Of a DNA stretch of 15,402 nucleotides, positions 6,504 to 13,362 are shown piece by piece. The DNA lies in the NCBI GenBank assembly GCA_002336845.1, contig DDEX01000086.1, positions 1 to 15,402 of the forward strand, read 5' to 3'. The DNA comes from Rhodobacteraceae bacterium UBA1943. GTDB lineage: Bacteria; Pseudomonadota; Alphaproteobacteria; Rhodobacterales; Rhodobacteraceae. Under the pieces are notes generated by a model. It made no database searches and was not told where the DNA came from. It saw nothing but the letters and a program-made list of their open reading frames with translations. The first letter of the stretch is position 1. Every line of letters begins with the position of its first letter. Both the position numbers and the translations under genes were made by a program.

Positions 6504-7328
6504 ATGCTGATGCAGGTGAAATCCGTCACGCGGATGTTCGGCCAGAAGGCCGCGCTGGATGATGTCAGCTTTTCGGTCGAAAAGCCCGGCTTTATTGGCA
6601 TCATCGGGCGGTCTGGCGCGGGCAAGTCCACCTTTCTGCGGGTGATGAACCGCATGACGGATGCCACCAGCGGCACCCTGCATTTCGACGGCCGCGATGT
6701 GCTGGCGCTGGAGGGCGGGGCCAAGCGGGCCTGGCAAAGCCAGTGCGCGATGATCTTTCAGCAGTTCAATCTGGTGCCGCGGCTGGATGTGGTGTCGAAC
6801 GTGCTGCACGGCACGCTGAACCGCCGCTCGACCCTTGCGGCCATGTTCGGCTTTTGGCCGGATGATGATGTGCTGAAGGCCTTTGCCATTCTGGAACGCC
6901 TTGGCATCGCCGAGCAAGCCGCCAAGCGGGCCGAGGCGCTGTCGGGCGGCCAGCAACAGCGCGTGGCGATTGCGCGGGCTTTGATGCAGGACCCCAAGGT
7001 CATTTTGGCCGATGAGCCGATTGCCAGCCTTGACCCGATGAATGCGCAGGTGGTGATGGATGCCCTGCGCCGCATCCATGACGAGGATGGCCGCATGGTC
7101 ATCGCCAACCTGCACACGCTGGATACCGCGCGGCGCTATTGCGACCGGGTGATCGGCATGCGTGACGGGCGCATCGTGTTTGACGGGGCGCCCGACCAAC
7201 TGACCACTGGCGTTGCCCGCGACATCTATGGTGCGGATGCCTCGTTCAACGAGGGCGCCACCTCGACCTCGATCGAAACCCTGGGGACCGAAGGCGATGA
7301 CGCCTACGCCCAGTCGATGATGGCCTGA
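6504..7328 (+). CDS. phnC: PhnC phosphonate ABC transporter ATP-binding protein
   Basis: PhnC is the cytoplasmic ATPase that powers phosphonate import with PhnD and PhnE. The product is 274 residues. All ABC motifs are visible: Walker A GRSGAGKST (35-43), Q-loop Gln86, signature LSGGQQQ (146-152), Walker B ILADEP with Asp170-Glu171, D-loop SLDP, and switch His204. The segment around 108-122 (TLAAMFGFWPDD) is typical of PhnC rather than other amino-acid or phosphate ATPases. The start at 6504 uses the GGGGG site inside the hairpin; Met3 is a possible alternative. The C-terminus carries a short Ser/Thr-rich tail. It is the first gene of phnC-phnD-phnE1-phnE2 and is probably induced by phosphate starvation. 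Confidence 0.96.
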   Translation: MLMQVKSVTRMFGQKAALDDVSFSVEKPGFIGIIGRSGAGKSTFLRVMNRMTDATSGTLHFDGRDVLALEGGAKRAWQSQCAMIFQQFNLVPRLDVVSNVLHGTLNRRSTLAAMFGFWPDDDVLKAFAILERLGIAEQAAKRAEALSGGQQQRVAIARALMQDPKVILADEPIASLDPMNAQVVMDALRRIHDEDGRMVIANLHTLDTARRYCDRVIGMRDGRIVFDGAPDQLTTGVARDIYGADASFNEGATSTSIETLGTEGDDAYAQSMMA

Positions 7329-7342
7329 CGGCCATTTCCCCC

Positions 7343-7359
7343 GGCCCCCGACCGGGGCC
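7343..7359 (+). promoter_or_regulatory. Small hairpin between phnC and phnD
   Basis: GGCCCC (7343-7348) and GGGGCC (7354-7359) form a perfect 6-bp stem with a 5-nt loop, followed by TTTCATCTT. It lies in the 51-bp phnC-phnD gap, just before the phnD ribosome site (GGAG, 7370-7373). It could protect the phnD-containing transcript from 3'-5' decay or cause weak attenuation. Confidence 0.45.
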
Positions 7360-7379
7360 TTTCATCTTCGGAGACACCG

Positions 7380-8279
7380 ATGAAAAAGCTGCTTGCCGTT
7401 CTTGCCGCCGCCACTGCCCTGTCGGGCGCTGCCCAAGCCGAGGGCATCAAGGAATTCAACCTTGGCATTCTGGGTGGCGAAAACGCCCAGGACCGCATGA
7501 ATTCGAACGAATGCTACCGCAAGAAGCTGGAAGAGGCGCTGGGTGTGCCGGTGAAGGTATTCACCCCCGCCGATTATGATGGCGTGATCCAGGGTCTGCT
7601 GGGTGGCACGCTGGATATGGCCTGGCTGGGCGCTTCGGGCTTTGCCAAGATCTACCTGACCGACCCGAACGCGGTGGATCTGGCGCTGACCAAGCAGAAC
7701 GCCGATGGCTCGACCGGCTATTACTCGATCGGCTTTGCCCGCAAGGACAGCGGCATCACCTCGATCGAAGATGCCAAGGGCAAGGTTTTCGCCTTTGCCG
7801 AACCGAACTCGACCTCGGGCTATCTGGTTCCGGCGGCAGAGCTGACCGAAAAGTATGGCGACCTGAAGAAGTATTTCGGCGAAGTGAAGTTCTCGGGCGG
7901 GCATGAACAAACCATCGTTGGCGTCGCCCATGGCGATTTTGCGGCGGGCGTGTCGTGGGCCGATGGGCTGGGCAACTGGGAAGACGGCTACAACTCGGGC
8001 GCGTTCCGCAAGGCCGCCGATGCCGGTTTGGTGGACATGAACGATCTGGTGCAGATCTGGAAATCGAAGGAAATCCCCGAAGGCCCGATGGTGGTGCGCC
8101 ATGCCCTGCCGCAGGACGTGAAGGACAAGGTGACCGCAATCACCGCCGACCTGTGGGAGAAAGACCCCGAATGCGCCTATGGCGTCGCCGCCGGTGAAGC
8201 CAAGGATTTCATTCCCGTGACGCTGGATGCCTATCAGGGCGTGATCGCCGCCCGCAAGCTGCAAGAAGCCCAGCAATAA
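7380..8279 (+). CDS. phnD: PhnD phosphonate ABC transporter periplasmic binding protein
   Basis: PhnD captures phosphonates in the periplasm and hands them to the PhnE permeases. The product is 299 residues and begins with a Sec signal peptide (MKK, a hydrophobic Leu/Ala core, AQA) with predicted cleavage after Ala20. The mature part has the PhnD/Phosphonate-bd pattern: DYDGVIQGLLGGTLDMAWLGASGF in lobe 1, PNSTSGYLVPAAE around the hinge/ligand region, and HEQTIVGVAHGDFAAGVSW in lobe 2. The start at 7380 has GGAGA 6 nt upstream. It is flanked by hairpins on both sides, a layout often used to raise binding-protein expression over the membrane components. Ligand preference cannot be read from the sequence. 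Confidence 0.96.
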   Translation: MKKLLAVLAAATALSGAAQAEGIKEFNLGILGGENAQDRMNSNECYRKKLEEALGVPVKVFTPADYDGVIQGLLGGTLDMAWLGASGFAKIYLTDPNAVDLALTKQNADGSTGYYSIGFARKDSGITSIEDAKGKVFAFAEPNSTSGYLVPAAELTEKYGDLKKYFGEVKFSGGHEQTIVGVAHGDFAAGVSWADGLGNWEDGYNSGAFRKAADAGLVDMNDLVQIWKSKEIPEGPMVVRHALPQDVKDKVTAITADLWEKDPECAYGVAAGEAKDFIPVTLDAYQGVIAARKLQEAQQ

Positions 8280-8297
8280 GCGCCTGACCTGCCCATC

Positions 8298-8327
8298 GCC
8301 GGGCCCTTCGCCAAGGGCCCGGCTTTT
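8298..8327 (+). terminator. Strong stem-loop with T-run between phnD and phnE1 (partial terminator or attenuator)
   Basis: GCCGGGCCCTT (8298-8308) pairs perfectly with AAGGGCCCGGC (8313-8323), an 11-bp stem with a 4-nt CGCC loop, followed by TTTT (8324-8327). This has the form of a Rho-independent terminator with a short T-tract. Because phnE1 follows only 17 bp later and belongs to the same transporter, it probably acts as a leaky terminator or an RNA-stabilising stem after phnD. Confidence 0.65.
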
Positions 8328-8344
8328 CACATGCGGACAGACCC

Positions 8345-9217
8345 ATGGTCGATGTTTCCTTTGGCCCCGAACCGAGCCAGCGCCCTGCCCCCCCGGCGGG
8401 CCCCTATCTGGCGATGCAGCGCCGCAAGCGGGTTTACGGCCTTGCGATGCTGGTGCTGTTCGTGGCGCTGATGGCGTCGGGCTTTCAGGTCGCCGAAGAC
8501 CGCAATGCGGGCGGCTTTCTGAACGGGCTGACGCAGCTTGACGATTTCCCGCGCGAGGTGCTGTCCGAAGCCTGGGCCAAGCGCGCAGCCATTCCCGGCT
8601 GGATGGGGCACTATTTGCCCTCGTTGCTGGAAACCATCAACATCGCCGCCGTCTCGACCCTGCTGGGCGTGCTGGCCGCAAGCCTGCTGTCGCTGCTGGC
8701 CACGCGGGGCCTGTCGCTCTGGCCGCGCCTGACACCCCTGTTCCGCCGGATGCTGGATGCGTTTCGCGCGGTGCCCGAAATCGTGGTGGCGCTGGTTCTG
8801 ATCTACATTCTCGGCCCCGGCCCGGTGCCTGCGATGATCGCCATCGCGCTGCATACAGCGGGCGCCATGGGCAAGCTGTTTTCAGAGGTGGCCGAGAATG
8901 CCGACCTGAAGCCGGTAGAGGGGCTGACCTCGACCGGCGCAAGCTGGGGGCAAAAGATGTGGCTGGGCATCCTGCCGCAGGTCGCGCCGAACTGGCTGTC
9001 TTATACGCTGCTGCGGTTCGAAATCAACGTGCGGGCCAGCGCCATTCTGGGCTTCGTCGGCTCGGGCGGGATTGGGTATGAGCTGAAGGTGGCGATGCAA
9101 TGGGGCGGCGGCAAATACGATCAGGTGGTGGCGATATTCCTGCTGCTGTTCCTGACCATCATGCTGATCGACCAGTGTTCGGACCGCTTTCGCCATCGTC
9201 TGGTCAAGGGGGTGTAA
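8345..9217 (+). CDS. phnE1: PhnE phosphonate ABC transporter permease, first copy
   Basis: This is one of two inner-membrane permease subunits of the phosphonate importer. The product is 290 residues: a Pro-rich cytoplasmic N-terminus, a first membrane segment near 33-50 (AMLVLFVALMASGF), then the MetI-like core with segments around 93-122, 143-165, 195-250 (in part) and 255-280. The EAA-type loop that contacts PhnC is visible as ENADLKPVEGLTSTGAS...LPQVAP. The sequence SAILGFVGSGGIGYEL is the typical late PhnE motif. No good Shine-Dalgarno precedes the ATG at 8345; GCGGACAG is the only purine-rich stretch, so translation may be weak. The stop is followed after one base by the phnE2 start. 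Confidence 0.94.
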   Translation: MVDVSFGPEPSQRPAPPAGPYLAMQRRKRVYGLAMLVLFVALMASGFQVAEDRNAGGFLNGLTQLDDFPREVLSEAWAKRAAIPGWMGHYLPSLLETINIAAVSTLLGVLAASLLSLLATRGLSLWPRLTPLFRRMLDAFRAVPEIVVALVLIYILGPGPVPAMIAIALHTAGAMGKLFSEVAENADLKPVEGLTSTGASWGQKMWLGILPQVAPNWLSYTLLRFEINVRASAILGFVGSGGIGYELKVAMQWGGGKYDQVVAIFLLLFLTIMLIDQCSDRFRHRLVKGV

Positions 9218-9218
9218 G

Positions 9219-10535
9219 ATGACCGCTTCGGTTCCCATGGCAACGCCCCTTCTGGCCAGCTTTCACCGCCGCCGTCTGATCGCGTTGGCCGTGCCTGCGG
9301 TGATCCTGGCCTATCTGGTCTATATCTTCTTCGCCTTCGATATCGCAGGTCTTGCCGGTCGCGCCCGGCTGGACAATGCGAAAATCCTGCTTGGCGATTT
9401 CGTTTCCTACAAAACCCATGTCACCCGCAACAATGCCACCGGCGCGGTGACAGTGGCGGTTGAGGGCGAGGCCAAGGGCACCTTTGCCCCCGGCCACCTG
9501 CCTGATTGGGTCAAGGTGCAGGGCGATACCACCACGGTCGATCTGGGGGCCGGGCATCTGGTGACCTATGATGCCGCAGGGGCCCGCTATGTCGTGCCGG
9601 GTTACGGCACCATCGACATCCGGCCACAGGGCGGCAAGCTGGCCCTGACCGCACCGCAGCCCCTGCCCGACTGGATCAACGCCTCGGATAACCGGATTTC
9701 GGTTACCACCAGCCATGGGCGCTTTGCCTATACCCGCTCCAAGGTGGAAACCTTCCGCTATGCGCCGGGCTGGCCGCTGTTCTTCTTTACCCCCGACAGC
9801 GCGTTCTTCGGCAAGTCCTGGGGGGAACTGGCGGCGCTGGCGCTGTGGCAGCCCCGGATCGACGCCGCACAGCCGAACCTTTTCGGCATGGCCCACGACT
9901 TCTGGACCAACAAGATGTGGCGGCATGGCGATGTGTTCTGGGCGATTGGTGAGACGATCCTGATGGCCTTTCTTGGCACCATGGGGGCGGCCATCGTCTC
10001 GTTGCCATTGGCCTTTCTGGCGGCGCGCAACATGAACCGGCTGGCGCCCGTGCGCTTTGCCCTGCGCCGGGTGTTCGATTTCGTGCGCGGGGTGGATGCG
10101 CTGATCTGGACCATCATCCTGAGCCGCGCCTTCGGGCCGGGGCCTATGACGGGGGCCCTGGCGATGCTGGTCACCGACACCGGCAGCTTTGGCAAGACCT
10201 TCTCGGAGGCGCTGGAGAACATTGACGAAAAACAGGTCGATGGCATCCGCTCCACTGGCGCCAACACCCTGCAACGCGCGCGCTGGGGCGTTATCCCACA
10301 GGTGGTTCCGGTGCTGCTTAGCCAGGTTCTCTATTTCCTGGAATCCAACACCCGCAGCGCCACCGTGGTCGGTGCCATCGTCGGTGGCGGCATCGGCCTG
10401 CTGCTGACCCAAGCCATCCAGACCCAGAAGGATTGGGAGGATGTGGCCTATTACGTCATCCTGATCATCCTGATGGTCATGGCGATGGACAGCCTGTCGG
10501 GCTGGCTGCGCCGAAAGCTGATCAAGGGGGAATAG
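9219..10535 (+). CDS. phnE2: PhnE phosphonate ABC transporter permease, second copy with large extracytoplasmic insert
   Basis: This is the second permease subunit, 438 residues, about 150 more than phnE1. A first membrane helix (about 20-40) is followed by about 195 residues without a membrane segment, rich in Thr, Gly and Val and predicted beta-structured. The permease core (about 236-438) then carries the EAA-type loop ENIDEKQVDGIRSTGAN...IPQVVP and a GAIVGGGIGLLL helix. By topology the insert should face the periplasm, near PhnD. Longer second PhnE proteins occur in alphaproteobacterial phn operons (knowledge from memory), so the length is probably native rather than a fusion error; the frame is continuous. 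Translation starts one base after phnE1, with AAGGGGG 6 nt upstream. The core assignment is firm; the insert function is unknown. Confidence 0.92.
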   Translation: MTASVPMATPLLASFHRRRLIALAVPAVILAYLVYIFFAFDIAGLAGRARLDNAKILLGDFVSYKTHVTRNNATGAVTVAVEGEAKGTFAPGHLPDWVKVQGDTTTVDLGAGHLVTYDAAGARYVVPGYGTIDIRPQGGKLALTAPQPLPDWINASDNRISVTTSHGRFAYTRSKVETFRYAPGWPLFFFTPDSAFFGKSWGELAALALWQPRIDAAQPNLFGMAHDFWTNKMWRHGDVFWAIGETILMAFLGTMGAAIVSLPLAFLAARNMNRLAPVRFALRRVFDFVRGVDALIWTIILSRAFGPGPMTGALAMLVTDTGSFGKTFSEALENIDEKQVDGIRSTGANTLQRARWGVIPQVVPVLLSQVLYFLESNTRSATVVGAIVGGGIGLLLTQAIQTQKDWEDVAYYVILIILMVMAMDSLSGWLRRKLIKGE

Positions 10536-10658
10536 CCCCCTCCCCGACCCTCCCCCTTTCAGGGAGAGGGAGAGCCGCCCCATCCCAAGCGCCGCGCCCT
10601 CTCGCCGGGGCGCTTCCCTCCCCCGGATCGGGGGAGGGAGAGGGAGGGGGGCACCACA
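10536..10658. repeat. Pyrimidine/purine-biased inverted-repeat block after phnE2
   Basis: The 139-bp gap between phnE2 and the transferase gene contains C/T-rich then G/A-rich runs forming two hairpins. The first is imperfect: CCCTC (10548-10552) with GAGGG (10566-10570) and an inner CCC/GGG pair. The second is perfect: TCCCTCCCCCG (10615-10625) with CGGGGGAGGGA (10629-10639), an 11-bp stem and 3-nt loop. CCCTCTC (10597-10603) can also pair with GAGAGGG (10638-10644). The pattern resembles dispersed CCCTCCCC-type repeats common between proteobacterial genes. It may end or attenuate the importer transcript. No T-run follows. Confidence 0.6.
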
Positions 10659-10674
10659 CGCCACAAGGACCGCC

Positions 10675-11292
10675 ATGCCCCGCCTTTCCCCCACAGAACC
10701 CTTCCTGCAACCCGATGCCGAGGTCAGCAATTCCACCTTCGGCGCCTATGTGGAAATCGGGCGCGGCGCGCGGGTTCTGAACAGCCATTTCGACGATTAC
10801 GCCTATTGCGACCGCTATGCCGACATTGCCAACACCACGGTCGGCAAGTTCGCCAATATCGCCGCGATGACGCGGATCGGCCCGACCGATCACCCGTGGC
10901 AGAATGCGGCGCAGCATCATTTCCTGTATCGCTCGGCCTCTTACTGGGATGATGCGCAGGATGACCCCGCCTTCTTCGCCGCCCGCGCGGCCCGCCGCAC
11001 CACACTGGGGGCCGATTGCTGGATCGGCCATGGTGTGATCATCAAGCCAGAGGTTGCGTTTGGCATCGGCGCCATCGCCGCCTCGGGTGCGGTGGTGACG
11101 AAAAATGTCGATCCGTTCATGATCGTCGCAGGCGTTCCGGCCCAGCCGATCCGCGCCCGCTTTCCAGGCCCCGTCATCGACCGCCTGCTGGCGCTGGCCT
11201 GGTGGGATTGGTCGCATGACCGGCTGCGCGCGGCGCTGGCCGATTTCCGCGCACTGAAGGCCGAAGCGTTTGTGGAGAAATACGGCGGCTGA
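10675..11292 (+). CDS. Phosphonate-cluster hexapeptide-repeat acyltransferase
   Basis: The 205-residue protein is a left-handed beta-helix (LbH) acyltransferase. Hexapeptide-type turns run from about residue 14 to 70 (VSNSTFGAYVEIGRGARVLNS, then VGKFANIAAMTRIG) and from about 105 to 155 (TTLGADCWIGHGVIIKPEVAFGIGAIAASGAVVTKNV, IVAGVPAQPIR). The central DHPW with His after the first coils resembles the catalytic region of xenobiotic/chloramphenicol-type acetyltransferases. Members of this family recur in phn operons; their acceptor is not established, so no symbol is given. The C-terminal WWDWSHDRLRAALADF helix is typical of the group. AAGGA lies 5 nt before the ATG. It ends exactly where the convergent phnM ends (no gap), probably on the phnCDE transcript. 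Confidence 0.85.
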   Translation: MPRLSPTEPFLQPDAEVSNSTFGAYVEIGRGARVLNSHFDDYAYCDRYADIANTTVGKFANIAAMTRIGPTDHPWQNAAQHHFLYRSASYWDDAQDDPAFFAARAARRTTLGADCWIGHGVIIKPEVAFGIGAIAASGAVVTKNVDPFMIVAGVPAQPIRARFPGPVIDRLLALAWWDWSHDRLRAALADFRALKAEAFVEKYGG

Positions 11293-12477
11293 CTATTCCG
11301 CCGCCAGCCGCGCCACCTGCGGCTGCGCCATCAACCGCCGGGCCGCCACGCCAGACGCATAGGCCAGACGCCCGCCTGAAATGGTCAGTTCGACCATCCG
11401 GGTCTCGCGGTTCACCGCCACCAGATCGGCGCGCATCCCCGGCACCAGCCGCCCACGGTCCGACAGGCGCAAAACCTGCGCCGGGGTCTCTGAAATCATC
11501 GCCCAGGCCCGGGCGAAGGGCAGCACGCCCCGGTCCACCAGCCCCCATGCCGCCATGGCCAACGCGGGAATGTGGTAATCCGACACCAGCGCATCGCACA
11601 AACCTTCGCGGATCAGATCCTCGGCGCCGATATTCCCGGCTTGCGAGCCCCCCCGCACCACATTCGGCGCGCCCATCAGCACCGGGTCGTCCACCGCCCG
11701 CGCGGCGGCAGCGGCGCGGCGGCGGGTGGGAAATTCGGCAACCCTTGCGCCGATCATGCTGTAGAACTCGCGGGTTTCGGCATCGGGGTCGTCATGGCTG
11801 CCGTAAACCACGCCCAGCCGGTCGAACTCTGCCGCCAACTGGCACAGGGCGCGCGGCACCTCGCGGGCGCGGGCGCGGGCCGCCTCCATCCGCGCCAGCA
11901 GATCGTCGGCCTGCAAGCCGATCTTGGCGGCCCAATGGGCAAAGCGCGCCGGCTCGCGGCGGCGCATCAGAAAGCCTTCGCCCAGATGGTCGTTGAAGAT
12001 CACATAACCCACGCCGAACCGTTTGACGGCAGCCGACAGCCGGTCCACCTCTGCCACCATATGGGTTTCGGCGCGCAACTGAACGCGCAGGTCCACCAGC
12101 GCATGGTCGCGGTAGGCCTGCACCTCGGCCAGCAATGCCTCGGCCTGATCGGGGCTGCGGGCGCCGCCCTCCCAGCTCCAGCTTTGGGCCAGAAAGGCGG
12201 TGGTCACGCCGTTGGCCGCCGCCTCTCGGTCGGTGCCGATCAGGCCAGAGCGGATCGGGAAGGGCGCGGTGGGGCGCGGAAAGATGTGGCGCTCGAACCC
12301 GTCGCCATGCAGATCGATGATGCCGGGCAGCAAGAGATAGCCCGACATGTCAACCGGATGCAGAGCCCCATCAACGATACAGCTTTCGGCCAGCGACAGC
12401 GCGGCCCGTTCCAGCCGCCCGTCGATCAGGATTTCGGCTCCGGTCAGTCGAAGGGGGGGCAGATAGGGCGTCATCAT
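11293..12477 (-). CDS. phnM: PhnM, alpha-D-ribose 1-methylphosphonate 5-triphosphate diphosphatase
   Basis: PhnM removes pyrophosphate from the ribose-phosphonate triphosphate made by PhnGHIL, giving the substrate of the C-P lyase PhnJ. It belongs to the amidohydrolase superfamily. The start chosen is MMTPYLPPLRL at 12477, with a TGAGG ribosome site just upstream; the frame extends 42 codons further but that part enters phnF and is not conserved-looking. The product is 394 residues, near family length. Metal-site signatures: PGIIDLHGDGFERH with His57, Asp59 and His64, later FNDHLGEGF, YGSHDDPD, PNVVRGGSQAGNI and VSDYHIPAL. It lies downstream of phnF on the minus strand, away from phnGHI, and abuts the convergent transferase gene. 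Confidence 0.95.
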   Translation of the reverse strand: MMTPYLPPLRLTGAEILIDGRLERAALSLAESCIVDGALHPVDMSGYLLLPGIIDLHGDGFERHIFPRPTAPFPIRSGLIGTDREAAANGVTTAFLAQSWSWEGGARSPDQAEALLAEVQAYRDHALVDLRVQLRAETHMVAEVDRLSAAVKRFGVGYVIFNDHLGEGFLMRRREPARFAHWAAKIGLQADDLLARMEAARARAREVPRALCQLAAEFDRLGVVYGSHDDPDAETREFYSMIGARVAEFPTRRRAAAAARAVDDPVLMGAPNVVRGGSQAGNIGAEDLIREGLCDALVSDYHIPALAMAAWGLVDRGVLPFARAWAMISETPAQVLRLSDRGRLVPGMRADLVAVNRETRMVELTISGGRLAYASGVAARRLMAQPQVARLAAE

Positions 12478-12514
12478 GGCCTCAGGTGTTTCGGTGGGCC
12501 TGTGGATAACCCCA

Positions 12515-12556
12515 ACCTGCAACGGCGATGTGACGATTCGCCCAAGGATTGCAGGT
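12515..12556 (-). promoter_or_regulatory. Inverted repeat in the phnF-phnM gap
   Basis: ACCTGCAA (12515-12522) and TTGCAGGT (12549-12556) are a perfect 8-bp inverted repeat separated by 26 nt, filling most of the 80-bp gap. One arm abuts the phnF stop. It could form a long-loop RNA hairpin between the two genes or mark a two-site operator for a phnM promoter. No clear -10/-35 pair was seen. Confidence 0.35.
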
Positions 12557-12557
12557 C

Positions 12558-13268
12558 TCAGCCCGGCCCGACGCTCAGCGTTACCCGGTCCCCGGCAAAC
12601 CATGTCGTGCCGAATTCAACCGGCTGCCCGGCCAGATCGACGTTGACCGCCACACTGCGCAGAACGGGCGCACCTTCGGGCAGGCGAAGGGTCAGCGCCA
12701 GCATCGGCCGGGCCAGCTTGGCGGTAAGCCGCGTGCTGGCGCGGGTGTAATCGGCCACGCCACAGGCCCGCAGCGCAGCGGTGATCGACGGATCGGCCCG
12801 CAGTGCCTGCGGCAGGTCCGGCAGGCGGGCGGCGGGAAAGACCGAGCGGAAGGCCGCCAGCGGCTGGCCATCGGCGGCCGAGACCCCTTCGACAACATGC
12901 ACCGGATCGGCCACGGCAAGGCCCAACGCCGCGGCCTCTTCGCCGTCGCAGGGGCGGGTTTCAATGCGGGTGATCTGGCGCGCCGGGGTCTGGCCCTGGG
13001 CGCTGATCGCCTGATGGAAGCGCACACGGCGGCCAAGGGGGTATTCGGTGGCGCGGCCAGTCACGAAGACCCCCGCCCCCCGGCGCGCCAGCACCAGCCC
13101 CCGCGCCGACAGATCGGCCAGCGCGTGGCGGACCGTATGGCGGTTGACGCCAAAGCGCGCGGCCAGCGCGGCCTCGGTCGGCAGACGGGTGGCGGAAGGA
13201 AAATGGCCGCGCGCAATCTCGCCCTCCAGCGTGGCGGCGATTTCCTTCCAGATGGCGGTGCGGGTCAT
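12558..13268 (-). CDS. phnF: PhnF, GntR/HutC-family regulator of phosphonate genes
   Basis: PhnF proteins are GntR-family repressors of phn genes. The product is 236 residues. The winged helix-turn-helix is at about 4-72, with GEIARGHFPSATRLPTEAAL and AARFGVNRHTVRHALADLS (recognition helix) and the wing GLVLARRGAGVFV. The C-terminal UTRA (UbiC-like) effector domain spans about 85-230, including VRFHQAISAQG, HVVEGVSAADGQPLA and QPVEFGTTWFAGDRVTL, as in the HutC subfamily. The start at 13268 is preceded only by a weak AGG. It is divergent from phnG across 109 bp that hold a repeat suited to a dimeric GntR protein, so autoregulation and control of phnGHI are likely. The effector ligand is not readable from sequence. 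Confidence 0.92.
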   Translation of the reverse strand: MTRTAIWKEIAATLEGEIARGHFPSATRLPTEAALAARFGVNRHTVRHALADLSARGLVLARRGAGVFVTGRATEYPLGRRVRFHQAISAQGQTPARQITRIETRPCDGEEAAALGLAVADPVHVVEGVSAADGQPLAAFRSVFPAARLPDLPQALRADPSITAALRACGVADYTRASTRLTAKLARPMLALTLRLPEGAPVLRSVAVNVDLAGQPVEFGTTWFAGDRVTLSVGPG

Positions 13269-13275
13269 GGACGGC

Positions 13276-13304
13276 CTGTCATCGAAATTTCATCAAAGGT
13301 TCAC
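13276..13304 (+). promoter_or_regulatory. Pho-box-like array in the phnF/phnG intergenic region
   Basis: Three 7-bp elements repeat every 11 bp on the + strand: CTGTCAT (13276-13282), ATTTCAT (13287-13293) and GGTTCAC (13298-13304). The first is a perfect PhoB half-site, the second matches at five of seven positions, the third at about four. The 7+4 spacing is that of known Pho boxes. Orientation points to phnG, but the array starts only 7 bp from the phnF start codon. Confidence 0.65.
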
Positions 13305-13331
13305 CCCGGGGACTCGCCCGGCGGGTAGTTA

Positions 13332-13362
13332 AGTTGTATAGTTGTATATATCACTAGACAAC
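13332..13362. promoter_or_regulatory. Candidate PhnF operator and divergent promoter core
   Basis: An AT-rich island in high-GC surroundings contains a perfect tandem direct repeat AGTTGTAT (13332-13339 and 13340-13347) and an inverted repeat, GTTGTATA (13341-13348) against TAGACAAC (13355-13362; seven of eight positions complementary). GntR/HutC dimers bind such symmetric GT...AC elements. TATAGT and TATATA within it could serve as -10 elements. It sits 15-45 bp upstream of phnG. Confidence 0.55.

Noticed and set aside
9204..10736. 510-codon minus-strand open frame
   Set aside because: It is antisense to phnE2 and runs through the repeat block; there is no membrane or domain pattern of its own.
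12478..12603. N-terminal extension of phnM to 12603
   Set aside because: The extension reads into phnF, lacks a ribosome site and is not amidohydrolase-like; MMTPYL at 12477 has TGAGG upstream.
11572..12750. 392-codon plus-strand open frame
   Set aside because: It is the complement of phnM and part of phnF; no ribosome site or domain was recognised.
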